Below, in pieces: positions 12,254 through 13,305 of a DNA stretch of 13,305 nt. This DNA comes from Candidatus Tayloriibacteriota bacterium (lineage in GTDB: Bacteria > Patescibacteriota > Minisyncoccia > Phycocordibacterales > PALSA-1337), in NCBI GenBank assembly GCA_023269245.1, contig JAHFMB010000015.1, positions 1 through 13,305 of the forward strand. Reading direction: 5' to 3'. The translations under genes were made by a program, and so were the position numbers. The notes under the pieces are model-generated. The model did not search any database. It worked only from the letters and a program-made list of their open reading frames with translations, and was not told the DNA's origin. How positions within the stretch are numbered: position 1 is the first letter of the stretch; each line of letters opens with the position of its first letter.

Positions 12254-13180
12254 ATGTCCCTCCACGTAATACCAATTATTGTAATTTTTACTAATATTTG
12301 TCTCGGGGCTTTTGTGTACTCACAGGGCCCAGGCAACACGAGTAATAAAATATTTTCGTTATTATGTTTTTTTGCTGCACTTTGGAACGCTTCGAACTTT
12401 TTTGCTGATACATTCGTATCAATATTTTGGCTTCAAACAACTTTTGCAATTGGAGCGATATTTATTTCTATTGGATTGGTGTGGGTTCATATAGTTTCTG
12501 GCACCCCAGCTAGACATAAGAAAATACATATGATTATTCTGTTCGGTTTATTGTTTGCTTTAATATCATATACACCAAATCTTATTGCCAGATCAATCAG
12601 CGAAACAAGCTCGAGTAATGTCTTCTATGGTAGTCTAGGATGGGGTCTGTTTCTATATGCAATTTATTATTTCACGTATTGCTTTTTGATTATTAAAAAG
12701 TTGATTGAAACACGACGAAATAACAGCAACCAAAGAAACCGTACCCAAATAACAAACATCTTAATCGGTACAATAATTGTACTTGTAGTAATAACAATCA
12801 CAAGTTTCGTCGCTCCGTATTTTTTTTCATTATTTATTTCAAGCACATTCGATAGTCTTGGTCTTTTGATTTTTTTAATTTTTCTTACCTACACAATAGT
12901 AAAATACCACTTTTTTAATATCAAAATTATAGCTATAGAGATAGCCACTTTCAGTCTATGGACTATCATCTTAGGAAAATTATTGCTTTCCAAAACTTCC
13001 GATGAACTCCTCCTCACAACAAGCCTCCTGGCAATCAGCATCATTTTCGGCATCCTCATCATTCGCAGCACGCTCCACGAAATTGAGCAGCGCGAACATA
13101 TTGAAAAACTTACATCTAATCTGCAAACGGCGTACAAAACTATAGGCGAAAAAGACCCGCCAAACCGAGCTACCCCTTGA
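12254..13180 (+). CDS. Kinase-less membrane sensor paralogous to the neighbouring histidine kinase
   Basis: 308 residues, with about eight or nine membrane segments laid out like the first 290 residues of the kinase encoded at 9236-10849. The match is strongest at the end: IIFGILIIRSTLHEIEQRE (263-281) against VIFGVLIIRSVIKEINQRE, with QRE at 279-281 versus 280-282. Just after LTSNLQTA the homology stops. The tail KTIGEKDPPNRATP is unrelated and the HisKA and ATPase domains are absent. The stop overlaps the end of the convergent gene by 11 bp, as expected if a deletion removed the kinase half. It may be a decaying gene, or a stand-alone receptor or decoy working with the intact kinase. DNA from about 12990 is less AT-rich than the rest of the gene. 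Confidence 0.8.
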   Translation: MSLHVIPIIVIFTNICLGAFVYSQGPGNTSNKIFSLLCFFAALWNASNFFADTFVSIFWLQTTFAIGAIFISIGLVWVHIVSGTPARHKKIHMIILFGLLFALISYTPNLIARSISETSSSNVFYGSLGWGLFLYAIYYFTYCFLIIKKLIETRRNNSNQRNRTQITNILIGTIIVLVVITITSFVAPYFFSLFISSTFDSLGLLIFLIFLTYTIVKYHFFNIKIIAIEIATFSLWTIILGKLLLSKTSDELLLTTSLLAISIIFGILIIRSTLHEIEQREHIEKLTSNLQTAYKTIGEKDPPNRATP

Positions 13181-13305
13181 GTTCAGCCACCTTGGCCATA
13201 ATCGCGTTCGCTTCCTGTTTGCACTGCTGGGCCAAGAGCTCAGAGGCTCCATTCAATGCTCCGGGATCTATAGATGGCATGACAGGCTCTCCAAATGACA
13301 CCGTT
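13170..13305 (-). CDS. C-terminal end of a protein, possibly a PlsC-type acyltransferase
   Basis: Only the last 44 or so codons are inside the window, read on the minus strand to a TAG at 13172-13170. The peptide runs TVSFGEPVMPSIDPG to AIMAKVAELKG. V(x)FGEPV followed by a Leu/Ala-rich closing helix resembles the C-terminus of 1-acylglycerol-3-phosphate acyltransferases (PlsC), but 44 residues without the HxxxxD motif cannot prove it. It is convergent with the sensor gene and overlaps it by 11 bp. Host-like composition suggests it lies outside the AT-rich island. Confidence 0.55.
   Translation of the reverse strand, partial: TVSFGEPVMPSIDPGALNGASELLAQQCKQEANAIMAKVAELKG

Larger units (their letters stand above)
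10015..12990. other. AT-rich island between two paralogous sensor genes
   Basis: By eye the DNA is far more A/T-rich here than on either side. The left edge falls inside the histidine kinase gene at about codon 280, exactly where the membrane region meets the kinase region. The right edge falls inside the paralogous sensor gene at about codon 245, just before its last membrane segment. speD and the membrane GNAT-like gene lie wholly inside. Transfer or recombination is inferred; GC plots and codon usage would define the edges. Confidence 0.6.

Overview
The window looks like a chromosomal piece of a Candidate Phyla Radiation (Patescibacteria) bacterium that uses the standard code, since TGA serves as a stop. 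This placement is inferred from protein style: a short ribosomal protein S1, small exported proteins of a type common in these genomes, an MBL-fold protein with eroded metal ligands, a divergent HisRS-like protein, few Shine-Dalgarno sequences, and many start codons lying 5-10 nt after a -10 hexamer (probable leaderless mRNAs). No rRNA, tRNA, CRISPR array or insertion sequence was recognised.

Left part (1-2390). An MBL-fold gene runs off the left edge on the minus strand. Next come a terminator and a GC-rich pair of unknown minus-strand genes with a 4-nt start/stop overlap and strong Shine-Dalgarno sites. Divergent from them is rpsA on the plus strand, ending at a bidirectional terminator.

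Envelope and housekeeping part (2400-8733). On the minus strand, in transcription order: pth (peptidyl-tRNA hydrolase), a single-pass membrane protein with three short repeats, a small exported protein, and an 808-residue exported protein with a probable seven-bladed beta-propeller and three cysteine modules. On the plus strand, divergent from pth: lepB (signal peptidase I), a degenerate HisRS-like protein, and a GatB/YqeY-family protein carrying an in-frame palindromic insertion. LepB would process the exported proteins encoded nearby.

Intergenic and small gene (8734-9226). Two perfect TTATCCACA DnaA boxes flank a small hairpin. They are followed by a strong promoter and a small unknown gene that ends at a terminator.

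Right part (9236-13305). A tight minus-strand operon encodes SpeD (pyruvoyl AdoMet-decarboxylase family), a membrane-anchored GNAT-like protein, and a multi-pass sensor histidine kinase. Divergent from speD is a paralogous sensor that has lost its kinase half. The interior (about 10015-12990) is strikingly AT-rich, and its left edge falls at the junction between sensor and kinase domains. That suggests a transferred or recombined cassette. The combination of a decarboxylase, a membrane acyltransferase-like protein and a membrane sensor kinase is the best candidate here for an undescribed system, possibly making and sensing an amine-derived signal. The right edge cuts a minus-strand gene whose C-terminus resembles PlsC-type acyltransferases.
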